A DNA stretch of 64,000 nt, taken from Leucobacter tardus (GTDB lineage Bacteria; Actinomycetota; Actinomycetes; Actinomycetales; Microbacteriaceae). The notes under the pieces were generated by a model. It was not told the DNA's origin and ran no database searches. It was given only the letters and a program-made list of their open reading frames with translations. The DNA is taken from contig NZ_JAGFBF010000005.1 in NCBI RefSeq assembly GCF_017583045.1, positions 124,001-188,000 on the forward strand. The letters are read 5' to 3'. The position numbers and the translations under genes were made by a program. Position 1 is the stretch's first letter, and the number at the start of each line of letters is the position of its first letter. This document shows, piece by piece, positions 17,501 to 25,244 of this stretch.

Positions 17501-18348
17501 CGCCATCGACGGGCACCGACGATCACGGCTACGCGAACGACTTGGAAGCAGAGCTCGCTCGCGAACTCGGGCTCGACGAACCCCAGAGAGACGGCGCATC
17601 GCAGCGCGACGACGAGACCGCCCCAGATGCTGCGGCGCGCGCCGATGACGGTGCGCAGCACAGCTCGACGGTGGATGAGCGCGAGGGCATCCCATTCGTC
17701 CGGGCGGAGCAGGAGAAACGGCTCGCGCGGGCGCAGCGGCAGCTGTCGCAGCTGGGCCGGATCAATCCGCTCGCGCTCGAGGAGTACGCGGCACTCGAAC
17801 AGCGCCACCGATTCCTCACCGAACAGCTCACCGACCTGACCCGCACGCGTGCCGACCTCATGAAGATCATCGACGAGCTCGACCAGAAGATGCAGGGCAT
17901 CTTCGCCGCAGCGTTCGCCGACACGCAAGAGGCGTTCGCGCGGGTGTTCCCGATTCTGTTCCCCGGCGGTTCCGGCGACATCAGTCTCAGCGACCCCGAC
18001 GACATCCTCTCCACGGGCATCGACATGGCCGTGCGCCCGGCGGGCAAGCGCGTCGAGCGTCTGTCCCTGCTCTCGGGCGGTGAGCGGTCGCTGGCGGCGG
18101 TGGCCTGGTTGATCGCGATCTTCCAAGCCCGACCGAGTCCCTTCTACATCATGGACGAGGTCGAGGCGGCGCTCGACGACGCCAACCTCGGACGTCTGCT
18201 GCAAGTGTTCGAGACCCTGCGCGAGAGCTCGCAGCTCATCGTCATCACGCACCAGAAACGCACGATGGAGATCGCCGACGCGCTCTACGGTGTCTCGATG
18301 CGCGAGGACGGCATCTCAGCGGTCGTCGGGCAGCGGATCGCCGCGTAA
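14590..18348 (+). CDS. smc: Chromosome segregation ATPase SMC
   Basis: The 1252-aa protein has Walker A GPNGSGKS at residues 31-38, long coiled coils, a central hinge from about 520 to 670 (GLLGRVADHVRTRDGYEAAIGAALG), the ABC signature LLSGGERSLAAVAW near 1160 and Walker B FYIMDEVEAALDD near 1185. It forms the condensin complex with ScpA and ScpB, whose genes are not in the window. It is somewhat longer than the typical 1,180 residues; an acidic, alanine-rich insert at about 954-1034 in the C-terminal coil accounts for most of this. The start is GTG, preceded by GGAAAGGAAC. It is the first gene of a block leading to ftsY and ffh. Confidence 0.96.
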   Translation: MHLKSLTLKGFKSFAQSTTFEFEPGVTAIVGPNGSGKSNVVDALAWVMGEQGAKTLRGGKMEDVIFAGTSTRGPLGRAEVKLTIDNADGALPIEYAEVTISRTLFRNGSSEYAINGENCRLLDVQELLSDSGLGREMHVIVGQGQLDAVLRATPEDRRGFIEEAAGVLKHRRRKERTLRKLDAMETNLTRLNDLAGEIRRQLKPLGKQAEVAKQAQSIAAEVRDAQARLLADDVARLRAELTDLAKAESEQHSERIVLQEQVEQKQLRISRLEQEQQSEELDHARRVTLALESVQSRLRSLSSAAQQRLMFLATQAETPDQSNRITRASVEEAVEEEETLAALIPTAERAWEDAAATTRKARTALDAIDEHIAAQSALVSKHDLRLTELRGRVETAEKQRDTVAQDVQRREQTLAQAEERAAEATQRLATFESEHGEAAADAQDGASPGLDHAYRFAQEQQTAAETQRDDTRERLHALEQERAGLDARISALARSLDQRDASGAVLERATTGLLGRVADHVRTRDGYEAAIGAALGLFADALLAEHADAAAQAVSSAHEDDLGRLGVVIAQPEHLVAGGAAEAPAVTDAVRAIDVIDAPPGVAGLLSRSYIAADVESARRTADELRGRLPSGTFTVVTSSGDVLTEFTLTGGSGLAPSRIELTVDREHAERRRDEVSAEIDAAVVQLDEQRDRAARAKREVQEAYTELRAADARLAEFAKERQQLTVRAEAGQAEAARARQALAEVAGSVDQADVAVARAERDLADAEATPRPMLDAGQRDDVHVELEQARAAEMDRRLALETARERARAAEARTRALREQFSAERAAAEEAAKRAVLRSRQAARAEGVTRVLPGVLDSCGRSLEEARSAQRLAEDERARNSQELTLLRAEESELRHRLQQITERVHGAELKSYERKLQLSSLLERSGNELGLVEDVLIAEYGPDQLIPIIDAPDGATRTENDEAPSGSAAPSTGTDDHGYANDLEAELARELGLDEPQRDGASQRDDETAPDAAARADDGAQHSSTVDEREGIPFVRAEQEKRLARAQRQLSQLGRINPLALEEYAALEQRHRFLTEQLTDLTRTRADLMKIIDELDQKMQGIFAAAFADTQEAFARVFPILFPGGSGDISLSDPDDILSTGIDMAVRPAGKRVERLSLLSGGERSLAAVAWLIAIFQARPSPFYIMDEVEAALDDANLGRLLQVFETLRESSQLIVITHQKRTMEIADALYGVSMREDGISAVVGQRIAA

Positions 18349-18412
18349 CCGCGACGCGGTCACCGGTGAGGCCGCGGGTGCGTCCGGCGGTCACGGCGCC
18401 GAGCCGGCTGGG

Positions 18413-18418
18413 TATGAT
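18413..18418 (+). promoter_or_regulatory. Candidate -10 upstream of the lipoprotein gene
   Basis: TATGAT lies 59 nt before the proposed GTG start. A start at an ATG overlapping this region would give an unusually long signal sequence. Confidence 0.35.
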
Positions 18419-18476
18419 GGTCCCCGGTGTCCCGGAGTCGGGGCGCCCGACGTTCAGAGAGACGGGGCCCAGCAGG

Positions 18477-19763
18477 GTGCACACCACGACATCGACGCGC
18501 GTGATCGCGTGCGTCGCAGCGGCCGGCTGGGTGCTGTCCGGGTGCAGCATCGTCGACACGCCGGAGATCGCGGGCGAGGGCACCGAGCAGAGTGCCAATG
18601 TGCTGCGGATCGCGACGCTCCTGCCGCAGTCAGGACCCCTGGCCTACCTGGCTCCGGGTCCGCAGGCCGCCACGGCGCTCGCCGTCTCGGACATCAACGA
18701 CGCCGGGGGCGTCCTCGGCCACGACGTCGAAGTCGTGGTCAACGCGAACGAGGGTGCGACGTCGGAGCCGACGGTGAACGCGGAGGGCGTGGACGATGTG
18801 CTTTCGGCGCGACCCGCGTTCGTGCTCGGCGCGGTCGGCTCGGCCATGACGCACGCGGCAATGCCGCGGCTCACGGACGCGGGCGTGCTCATGGGGTCGC
18901 CGTCGAACACGGGTGACGCCCTCACCGGAGCGAGCGATCTCTACTTCCGCACCGCGCCTCCTGACGCGCTCCAAGGGCGTGCGCTCGGCAGTCTGATCGC
19001 GCAGGACGGGGCGGAGAGCGTCGCGATTCTCGCCGCAGACGACGACGCCGCAGCACCGTTCCGCAACGCGCTTGAAGCGGTGCTGGGCGAGCAGAGCGTC
19101 GACGTTGTCTTCGGCGCGGACGGCTCAGGTGAAGATGTGCCGAGGGATCAGGCGTCGTTCGCATCCGAGGTCGCCGCGGTGGAGACCGCAGACGCCGACG
19201 CGGTCGTGGTGCTCGCGAACGAGCAGACTCCTCAGCTCATCTCCGAGCTCGCCGACCAAGACCTCGACCTCTCGAACCTGTACTTCCGAGACGTCAACAC
19301 GATCGATTTCAGCTCCGGCGCTGATGGGGAGGAGTTCGAGTCCGGGCTGCTCAGCGGTGCCCAGGGCGTGATCCCCGGCGCGCGAGCGGACGAAACGTTC
19401 CGGGAACGACTCGCGTCGGCCTTCGACGCATCCGACGGGGGCGAACTCGAGGTCTTCGACTACGCGCCCGAATCGTACGACGCGATCGTCTTGGTCGCGC
19501 TCGCGGCTGAGCGCGGCGGCGCGGCGGACTCGGGCACGATCCTCGAGCACCTCACCGCCGTTTCGGGTGCCGACGGAGGCGAGAAGTGCGCGACCTACGC
19601 CCGCTGTCTCGCGCTGCTCGAGGCTGACGCAGAAATCCAGTACACGGGCCAGGCGGGCATCGGTCCGATCACCCAGGACGGCGATCCATCCACCGCACTC
19701 ATCGGCGTCTACGAGTACGACGACGACAACACTCCTGTGTTCACGAGGTCGATCGAGGGGTGA
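18477..19763 (+). CDS. ABC transporter substrate-binding lipoprotein (branched-chain amino acid type)
   Basis: From the GTG at 18477 the product is 428 aa with a lipoprotein signal: a short basic start, a hydrophobic run VIACVAAAGWV and the lipobox LSGC. The mature part has the Leu/Ile/Val-binding (type I periplasmic binding) pattern: IATLLPQSGPLAYLAPGPQAATALAVSDINDAGG, then VLGAVGSAMTHAAMP, MGSPSNTGDAL and YAPESYDAIVLVALAAE. It would capture an unknown ligand outside the membrane. No permease or ATPase genes are adjacent, so it is an orphan placed between smc and ftsY. The frame stays open further upstream, but the GTG fits the signal peptide better. Confidence 0.85.
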   Translation: MHTTTSTRVIACVAAAGWVLSGCSIVDTPEIAGEGTEQSANVLRIATLLPQSGPLAYLAPGPQAATALAVSDINDAGGVLGHDVEVVVNANEGATSEPTVNAEGVDDVLSARPAFVLGAVGSAMTHAAMPRLTDAGVLMGSPSNTGDALTGASDLYFRTAPPDALQGRALGSLIAQDGAESVAILAADDDAAAPFRNALEAVLGEQSVDVVFGADGSGEDVPRDQASFASEVAAVETADADAVVVLANEQTPQLISELADQDLDLSNLYFRDVNTIDFSSGADGEEFESGLLSGAQGVIPGARADETFRERLASAFDASDGGELEVFDYAPESYDAIVLVALAAERGGAADSGTILEHLTAVSGADGGEKCATYARCLALLEADAEIQYTGQAGIGPITQDGDPSTALIGVYEYDDDNTPVFTRSIEG

Positions 19764-19821
19764 GATGCCCGTCGCGCGAATGACGCTCGTCAGCGGCGTC
19801 CGCTCCGCCCGGTCCCGCAGA

Positions 19822-19827
19822 TAGGAT
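19822..19827 (+). promoter_or_regulatory. Leaderless-type -10 of ftsY
   Basis: TAGGAT, 6-nt spacer (CGTTGC), then ATG at 19834. Confidence 0.5.
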
Positions 19828-19833
19828 CGTTGC

Positions 19834-20709
19834 ATGGCAGAACGATCCTGGTCCTTCGGGAACATCTTCAAGAACGTCTTCTCCGGAACCGAGGAGATCA
19901 CCGAAGACACCTGGGACGATCTCGAAACGGCGCTGATCGGAGCGGACTTCGGGCCGGATACGGCCGATGAGATCCTCGATGAGCTGCGTGACCTCGTGAA
20001 CCGGCACCGGGTCACGGACGCGAAGGAGCTGCGCCGCATGCTCCGCGAGACGATCGAAGAGCGTCTGGCGCGCTTCGATCCGACGTTGCGACTGCAGGAT
20101 CGCCCGTCGGTGGTGCTCGTCGTCGGAGTGAACGGTGTCGGCAAGACGACCACGATCGGCAAGTTCGCGAAGTACCTGCGCACGTTCGACCGGAAGGTCG
20201 TCGTCGGCGCCGCAGACACGTTCCGCGCGGCGGCGGTCGAGCAGCTGGCGACCTGGACCGAGCGCGCGGGTGTCGACATCGTCAGGCCGCAGCAGCAGGG
20301 GCAGGATCCCGCGTCGGTGGCGTATCAGACCGTTGAGCGGGCACAGGAGGGCGCGTACGATGTCGCGATCATCGACACCGCCGGACGCTTGCAGACCAAA
20401 GGCGGGCTGATGGACGAACTGTCGAAGGTGCGCCGCGTGGTCGAGAAGCGATCACCCATCGCGGAGGTGCTGCTCGTGCTGGACGCGACCACCGGACAGA
20501 ACGGTCTCGCGCAGGCTGAGGCGTTCATCGAGCACGCCGGCGTCACGGGACTCGTGCTCACCAAGCTCGACGGGTCGGCCAAGGGCGGATTCGTGCTCTC
20601 GGTACAGCAGAAGACCGGACTCCCGGTGAAGCTGGTCGGTCAGGGCGAGGGGATCGGGGACCTGACCGGGTTCACGCCGCACGTCTTCGCCCAGCAGCTG
20701 GTGGGCTAG
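19834..20709 (+). CDS. ftsY: Signal recognition particle receptor FtsY
   Basis: This 291-aa SRP GTPase has the short N domain (DLETALIGADFGPDTADEILDELR), the P-loop GVNGVGKTTTIGK, the DTFRAAAVEQL motif, DTAGRLQTKGGLMDEL, TKLDGSAKGG and the closing GQGEGIGDLTGF. It receives ribosome-SRP complexes at the membrane. The long acidic A domain of E. coli FtsY is absent, so membrane contact probably relies on the N-terminal helix (SFGNIFKNVF). ffh, its partner, follows after 43 bp. Confidence 0.97.
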   Translation: MAERSWSFGNIFKNVFSGTEEITEDTWDDLETALIGADFGPDTADEILDELRDLVNRHRVTDAKELRRMLRETIEERLARFDPTLRLQDRPSVVLVVGVNGVGKTTTIGKFAKYLRTFDRKVVVGAADTFRAAAVEQLATWTERAGVDIVRPQQQGQDPASVAYQTVERAQEGAYDVAIIDTAGRLQTKGGLMDELSKVRRVVEKRSPIAEVLLVLDATTGQNGLAQAEAFIEHAGVTGLVLTKLDGSAKGGFVLSVQQKTGLPVKLVGQGEGIGDLTGFTPHVFAQQLVG

Positions 20710-20737
20710 CCGCGCCGCGGAGCGCTGCGCGCTCCGG

Positions 20738-20743
20738 TAGAAT
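20738..20743 (+). promoter_or_regulatory. Candidate -10 of ffh
   Basis: TAGAAT lies 9 nt before the ATG, so any transcript from here would have a leader of only a few bases. Confidence 0.45.
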
Positions 20744-20752
20744 GGACGCACC

Positions 20753-22312
20753 ATGGCTACTTTCGGAAATCTGTCGGCACGACTCACCGAGACTCTCAAG
20801 AATCTTCGGACCAAGGGCAAGCTCTCGGCCGCCGACGTCGACGGGACGGTTCGCGAGATCCGCCGCGCGCTGCTCGAGGCCGACGTCTCCCTCGAGGTCG
20901 TCAAGGAGTTCACCGGCCGCGTGCGCGAGCGTGCGCTCGGTGACGAGGTCAACCGTGCGTTGAACCCGGCGCAGCAGGTCGTGCAGATCGTGAACGACGA
21001 GCTCGTCGGCATCCTCGGTGGCGAGAGTCGTCGTCTGCAGTTCGCGAAGAACCCGCCGACGGTGATCATGCTGGCGGGTCTCCAGGGTGCCGGTAAGACG
21101 ACGCTCGCGGGCAAGCTGGCGAAGTGGCTGAAGGAGCAGGGGCACACACCACTTCTCGTCGCGAGCGACCTGCAGCGCCCGAACGCGGTGACGCAGCTGG
21201 GCGTGGTCGCGGAGCAGGCCGGTGTCGCGATCTACGCTCCCGAGCCGGGCAATGGCGTCGGCGACCCGGTCAAGGTGGCGAAGGACGGCGTGAAGGAGGC
21301 GAAGTCGAAGCAGTACGACTTCGTCATCGTCGATACCGCGGGCCGTTTGGGTGTCGACGAAGAGCTCATGAAGCAGGCCGCGAACATCCGGAGGGCGGTC
21401 GATCCCGACGAGGTGCTCTTCGTCATCGACGCCATGATCGGTCAGGATGCGGTGGCCACGGCCCAGGCTTTCCAGGAGGGCGTCGATTTCACCGGCGTGG
21501 TGCTCACGAAGCTCGACGGTGACGCACGCGGTGGTGCGGCACTCTCGATCCGGAGCCTGACGGGACGCCCGATCCTCTTCGCCTCCACGGGCGAGGGCCT
21601 CGGTGATTTCGAGCCCTTCCACCCTGACCGCATGGCGAGTCGCATCCTCGACCTCGGTGACGTCCTCAGCCTCATCGAGCAGGCCCAGCAGGCGTTCGAT
21701 GAAGACGAGGCGCGCAAGGTCGCCGAGAAGATCGCGAACGATCAGTTCACGCTCGACGACTTCCTCGGCCAGATGCAGCAGCTGCGCGGGGCGGGATCCA
21801 TCAAGAAGATGATGGGCATGCTCCCGGGCATGGGCAAGATGAAGGAGCAGCTCGACGCGTTCGACGAGCGCGAGATCGTGCATACGGAAGCGATCATCCA
21901 GTCGATGACGCGCGCCGAGCGGCAGAACCCGAAGCTGCTCAACGGGTCGCGCCGTCTGCGCATCGCGCGCGGTTCCGGCATGACCGTGACCGATGTGAAC
22001 CAGCTCGTGCAGCGGTTCGAGCAGGCCGCGAAGATGATGAAGACCGTGTCGAAGGGCGGCATGCCCCAGATGCCAGGGATGGGCGCGATGCCCCCGGGCA
22101 TGGGCGGTCACGGCGGCAAGAAGAAGCAGGTCAAGGGCAAGAAGAAGTCGGGGTCCCGCTCCGGGAACCCTGCGAAGCGTGCGCAGGAATCCTCCGAGGT
22201 GAAGCCCGCCGCTGCAGGCGGCTCGGGGTTCGGGTTGGGCGGCGCTCAGTCCCAGCCCTCCGACGAGGATATGGCGCAGATCCAGCAGATGCTGGGTCGC
22301 GGAATGCGCTGA
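20753..22312 (+). CDS. ffh: Signal recognition particle protein Ffh (SRP54)
   Basis: This 519-aa protein has an N domain, the GTPase G domain with P-loop GLQGAGKTT (about 109-117), DTAGRLGVDEELM and TKLDGDARGG. The methionine-rich M domain (MMGMLPGMGKMKEQ, then RRLRIARGSGMTVTDVNQL) binds signal peptides and 4.5S RNA. The tail after about residue 440 is rich in methionine, glycine and lysine (GMGAMPPGMGGHGGKKK), longer than in E. coli. In many bacteria rpsP follows ffh; here an amino acid permease does. Confidence 0.97.
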   Translation: MATFGNLSARLTETLKNLRTKGKLSAADVDGTVREIRRALLEADVSLEVVKEFTGRVRERALGDEVNRALNPAQQVVQIVNDELVGILGGESRRLQFAKNPPTVIMLAGLQGAGKTTLAGKLAKWLKEQGHTPLLVASDLQRPNAVTQLGVVAEQAGVAIYAPEPGNGVGDPVKVAKDGVKEAKSKQYDFVIVDTAGRLGVDEELMKQAANIRRAVDPDEVLFVIDAMIGQDAVATAQAFQEGVDFTGVVLTKLDGDARGGAALSIRSLTGRPILFASTGEGLGDFEPFHPDRMASRILDLGDVLSLIEQAQQAFDEDEARKVAEKIANDQFTLDDFLGQMQQLRGAGSIKKMMGMLPGMGKMKEQLDAFDEREIVHTEAIIQSMTRAERQNPKLLNGSRRLRIARGSGMTVTDVNQLVQRFEQAAKMMKTVSKGGMPQMPGMGAMPPGMGGHGGKKKQVKGKKKSGSRSGNPAKRAQESSEVKPAAAGGSGFGLGGAQSQPSDEDMAQIQQMLGRGMR

Positions 22313-22464
22313 TCCACGCGGTCACGGTGGCGCAGGGGTGCCGCCGTCGTTGCGGCGCGCCGCGATACGCGCTCGATCGGTTATATTGAGACTCCGCTGA
22401 TCGCGCGGATGGGGCATTCCGTACTCAGCGCGCTCCGCACTGGCGCACGAGGAAGGCTGAGACG

Positions 22465-23931
22465 ATGGCCAAGCTGAATACTGAAGTGGTCGTCGCCATG
22501 GAGGGCGAGGAGCAGCAGGGGGGCCTGAAGAAGGTCATCGGCCCGAAGTTGCTGCTCCTGCTCATCATGGGCGACATCATCGGGGCGGGGATCTTCGCGA
22601 TCACCGGCCGAGTCGCAGGCCAGGTGGGGGGAATGGCCTGGCTGCCCTTCCTCATCGCTTTCACGATCGCGACGTTGACCGCGTTTTCGTACCTCGAGTT
22701 GGTGACGAAGTACCCCTACGCCGCGGGCGCTGCGCTCTATGCGCACAAGGCGTTCGGCGTCCACTTCGTCACGTTCATCGTCGCGTTCGCGGTGGCGAGC
22801 TCGGGCATCACGAGCGCGGCGACGTCGGCGACGCTCGTCGGTCAGAACATTCTGATCGGTGTCGGGCAGTTCGTCGAAGGAGTGCCGACGGATGCGACGG
22901 CGACGATGATCGCCGCGATCGCGATCATCGTCGTTCTGGCGCTCATCAACCTGCGCGGCGTCGGCGAGAGCGTCAAGTTCAATCTGGTCCTCACGCTCGT
23001 CACACTCGCCATCATGGGCGTGATCATCCTGATCGGCGCGATCGCGATCGTGCAGGGCGAGGGCGACATCAGCCGGCTCGTGGTGTTCGAGACTCCGGAG
23101 GATCGCGGCATCTTCGCCGCCGTCACGATGGCAACGGCCATCGCGTTCTTCGCGATGGTCGGCTTCGAGGACTCTGTGAACCTGGTCGAGGAGTGCAAGA
23201 ACCCACAGCGCGACTTCCCGCGCATCATGCTCACCGGCCTCGGTCTCTGCGCGCTCATCTACATGCTGGTCGCGGTGACGGTGATCCTGATCATCCCGCC
23301 GGGTGATCTGCTCAATCCGAAGAACCCTGACGCGGGCATCCTGCTCGATGTCGTTCGCATCGGTGCTCCGGGGATCCCCGTCGACGCCATCTTCCCGTTC
23401 CTCACCGTTTTCGCGGTCGTGAACACCGCGCTCATCAACATGCTGATGGCCAGCCGGCTGCTGTACGGTATGGCGAAGCAGAACGTGCTTCCGCGCCCGC
23501 TCGCCGCGGTCCTGCCGAAACGCCGGTCGCCGTGGGTCGCCATCCTCTTCAGCACGCTCCTGGCGGTCGGCCTGGTGGTCTTCGTGAACCAGAACTCCGA
23601 GAGCGGCATCGTGGCCCAACTCGGCGGGACGACGGCGCTGCTGCTGCTCTGCGTCTTCGCGGTCGTGAACGTGGCGTTGCTCATCCTGCGGCGCGACCCG
23701 ACCCCGGAGGGCGGGTTCCGCGCACCCACCGTGATTCCGATTCTCGGTGCGGTGGCGAGCCTGTTCCTCGTCGGTCCGTGGGCGCGCAGTCGTGAGGACT
23801 GGATCCAGTACGAGATCGCGGGTCTGCTGCTCGTGATCGGAGTCGCACTGTGGGTGATCACCTGGGCGGTGACCGCGATCCATCGCCGAGCGACGCGCGA
23901 CACGACGGCCTCCGGGCGAGATCGCCGCTGA
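22465..23931 (+). CDS. APC-family amino acid permease
   Basis: This 488-aa membrane protein has about 12 predicted hydrophobic helices. The first carries the APC substrate-binding motif GDIIGAGIFAITG, and AFFAMVGFEDSVNLVEECKNPQRDFPR is the conserved helix 6-7 region. APC permeases import amino acids or polyamines by proton or exchange coupling; the substrate cannot be read from sequence. Upstream, TATATT near 22382 is a possible -10, leaving a leader of roughly 75 nt with GAGGAAGG before the ATG. A strong terminator follows, so it is probably a single-gene unit. Confidence 0.87.
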   Translation: MAKLNTEVVVAMEGEEQQGGLKKVIGPKLLLLLIMGDIIGAGIFAITGRVAGQVGGMAWLPFLIAFTIATLTAFSYLELVTKYPYAAGAALYAHKAFGVHFVTFIVAFAVASSGITSAATSATLVGQNILIGVGQFVEGVPTDATATMIAAIAIIVVLALINLRGVGESVKFNLVLTLVTLAIMGVIILIGAIAIVQGEGDISRLVVFETPEDRGIFAAVTMATAIAFFAMVGFEDSVNLVEECKNPQRDFPRIMLTGLGLCALIYMLVAVTVILIIPPGDLLNPKNPDAGILLDVVRIGAPGIPVDAIFPFLTVFAVVNTALINMLMASRLLYGMAKQNVLPRPLAAVLPKRRSPWVAILFSTLLAVGLVVFVNQNSESGIVAQLGGTTALLLLCVFAVVNVALLILRRDPTPEGGFRAPTVIPILGAVASLFLVGPWARSREDWIQYEIAGLLLVIGVALWVITWAVTAIHRRATRDTTASGRDRR

Positions 23932-23940
23932 CCGAACCGA

Positions 23941-23986
23941 TGATCGAAGCCGAGGGCGGCGGCACCGCCGAACTCGGCTTCGATCA
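23941..23986 (+). terminator. Terminator after the APC permease gene
   Basis: A 14-bp perfect stem (23941-23954 with 23973-23986) encloses a second short stem (GGCGG/CCGCC). It starts 10 nt after the permease stop codon. Confidence 0.8.
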
Positions 23987-24012
23987 TGAAGCTTTCCCCG
24001 AGATGAATGGAA

Positions 24013-24018
24013 TAGGGT
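24013..24018 (+). promoter_or_regulatory. Leaderless-type -10 of the ANTAR regulator gene
   Basis: TAGGGT, 6-nt spacer (AGACAC), then GTG at 24025. Confidence 0.5.
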
Positions 24019-24024
24019 AGACAC

Positions 24025-24633
24025 GTGACTGAGGAAACCAGCAATACCAGCGAGACGCGACGGGTCGTCGTCGCGGAGGACGAGTCCCTGATCCGTCTCG
24101 ACATCGTCGAGACCCTGCGCGACAACGGCTTCGATGTCGTCGGCGAGGCGGGCGACGGTGAGACCGCGGTCGCGCTCGTCGAAGATCTCCGCCCCGACCT
24201 CGTCGTGATGGACGTGAAGATGCCCCAGCTCGATGGCATCTCGGCGGCGGAACGGATCAATAAGAACAATCTCGCCCCGGTCGTTCTGCTCACGGCGTTC
24301 AGCCAGCGCGAGCTCGTCGAGCGCGCCACCGAGGCGGGCGCCCTGGCATACGTCGTGAAGCCGTTCACCCCGGCCGACCTGCTGCCGGCGATCGAAATCG
24401 CGCTGTCGCGCTTCCAGCAGATCACTGCGCTCGAGTCGGAGGTCGCCGACCTCGCCGAGCGCTTCGAGACGCGGAAGCTGGTGGATCGGGCCAAGGGAAT
24501 CCTGAACCACAAGATGGGGCTGAGCGAGCCCGAGGCATTCCGCTGGATCCAGAAAGCATCGATGGATCGTCGTCTGACGATGCAAGACGTGGCGAAGACC
24601 ATCATCGACCAGTTGGGGCCGAAGAAAGACTGA
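24025..24633 (+). CDS. ANTAR-domain response regulator (PdtaR-like)
   Basis: This 202-aa protein has an N-terminal receiver domain (VVVAEDESLIRLDIVETL, phospho-acceptor aspartate in LVVMDVKMPQLDGI, switch threonine in LLTAFSQ, lysine in YVVKPFTPADL). A C-terminal ANTAR domain follows (LETRKLVDRAKGIL-like segment, then AFRWIQKASMDRRLTMQDVAKTII). ANTAR proteins bind paired RNA hairpins and prevent transcription termination. It closely resembles mycobacterial PdtaR (Rv1626), whose kinase PdtaS is encoded elsewhere; no histidine kinase gene is near it here either. Confidence 0.92.
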   Translation: MTEETSNTSETRRVVVAEDESLIRLDIVETLRDNGFDVVGEAGDGETAVALVEDLRPDLVVMDVKMPQLDGISAAERINKNNLAPVVLLTAFSQRELVERATEAGALAYVVKPFTPADLLPAIEIALSRFQQITALESEVADLAERFETRKLVDRAKGILNHKMGLSEPEAFRWIQKASMDRRLTMQDVAKTIIDQLGPKKD

Positions 24634-24667
24634 TGCGCAGCGTCACCGCGACGCGTGCCAGATGTTG

Positions 24668-24696
24668 AATGCCCGGGGAGTGACCCCGGGCATTCT
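24668..24696. terminator. Bidirectional terminator
   Basis: GAATGCCCGGGG (24668-24679), loop AGTGA, CCCCGGGCATTC (24685-24696): a perfect 12-bp stem between two convergent genes, ending 1 nt before the thioesterase stop codon. Confidence 0.85.
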
Positions 24697-24697
24697 G

Positions 24698-25153
24698 CTA
24701 TGCGAGGCGCTTGTACAGATTGGTGATGCGCACGGTCGAACAGCGGCGGCCGCGCTCGTCGGTGATCGCGATCTCGTGGACCGTGAGCGTGCGCCCGAGG
24801 TGGACGGGGGTGCAGACGCCGGTCACGATGCCAGCTGTCGCTGATGCGGTGTGCGTCGCGTTGATGTCGATGCCGACTGCGGCGAAACCTTCGGGGGCGA
24901 GGAAGTTCGCGTGCATCGACCCGAGCGACTCGGCCAGCACCACGTAGGCTCCTCCGTGCACGAGACCCATCGGTTGCGTATTGCCCTCGACCGGCATGGT
25001 GGCGACGGCGCGCGTCGGCGTGAACTCCGGGAACTCGATGCCCATGCGGTCGGCCAGCGCGCCGAGACCGCGGCGGGCGAGATACTCGTGCCCGGTTTCG
25101 CCCGTGACGCGTTCGTCGGCGGATGCGGGTGCGGAGTCGGGAATCGCGGTCAT
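24698..25153 (-). CDS. PaaI-like hotdog-fold thioesterase
   Basis: The 151-aa product has a hotdog fold with the PaaI-type catalytic region VEGNTQPMGLVHGGAYVVLAES. It continues GIDINATHTASATAGIVTGVCTPVHLGRTLTVHEIAI. These enzymes hydrolyse acyl-CoA thioesters; relatives act on phenylacetyl-CoA or 1,4-dihydroxy-2-naphthoyl-CoA. Actinobacterial members beside polA are widespread, and a role in menaquinone synthesis is possible but not shown here. The ATG at 25153 is chosen; the reading frame runs further upstream into the polA promoter region. Confidence 0.85.
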   Translation of the reverse strand: MTAIPDSAPASADERVTGETGHEYLARRGLGALADRMGIEFPEFTPTRAVATMPVEGNTQPMGLVHGGAYVVLAESLGSMHANFLAPEGFAAVGIDINATHTASATAGIVTGVCTPVHLGRTLTVHEIAITDERGRRCSTVRITNLYKRLA

Positions 25154-25232
25154 ACGTGTGCTGCTTTCGATCGCTGGGCGTGGGACTGCGGCCGTGCTGC
25201 CCGGGGCACTGACGAATGTCGTGGGCCCCTTG

Positions 25233-25238
25233 TAGGCT
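25233..25238 (+). promoter_or_regulatory. Leaderless-type -10 of polA
   Basis: TAGGCT, 6-nt spacer (GTCACC), then GTG at 25245. Confidence 0.5.
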
Positions 25239-25244
25239 GTCACC

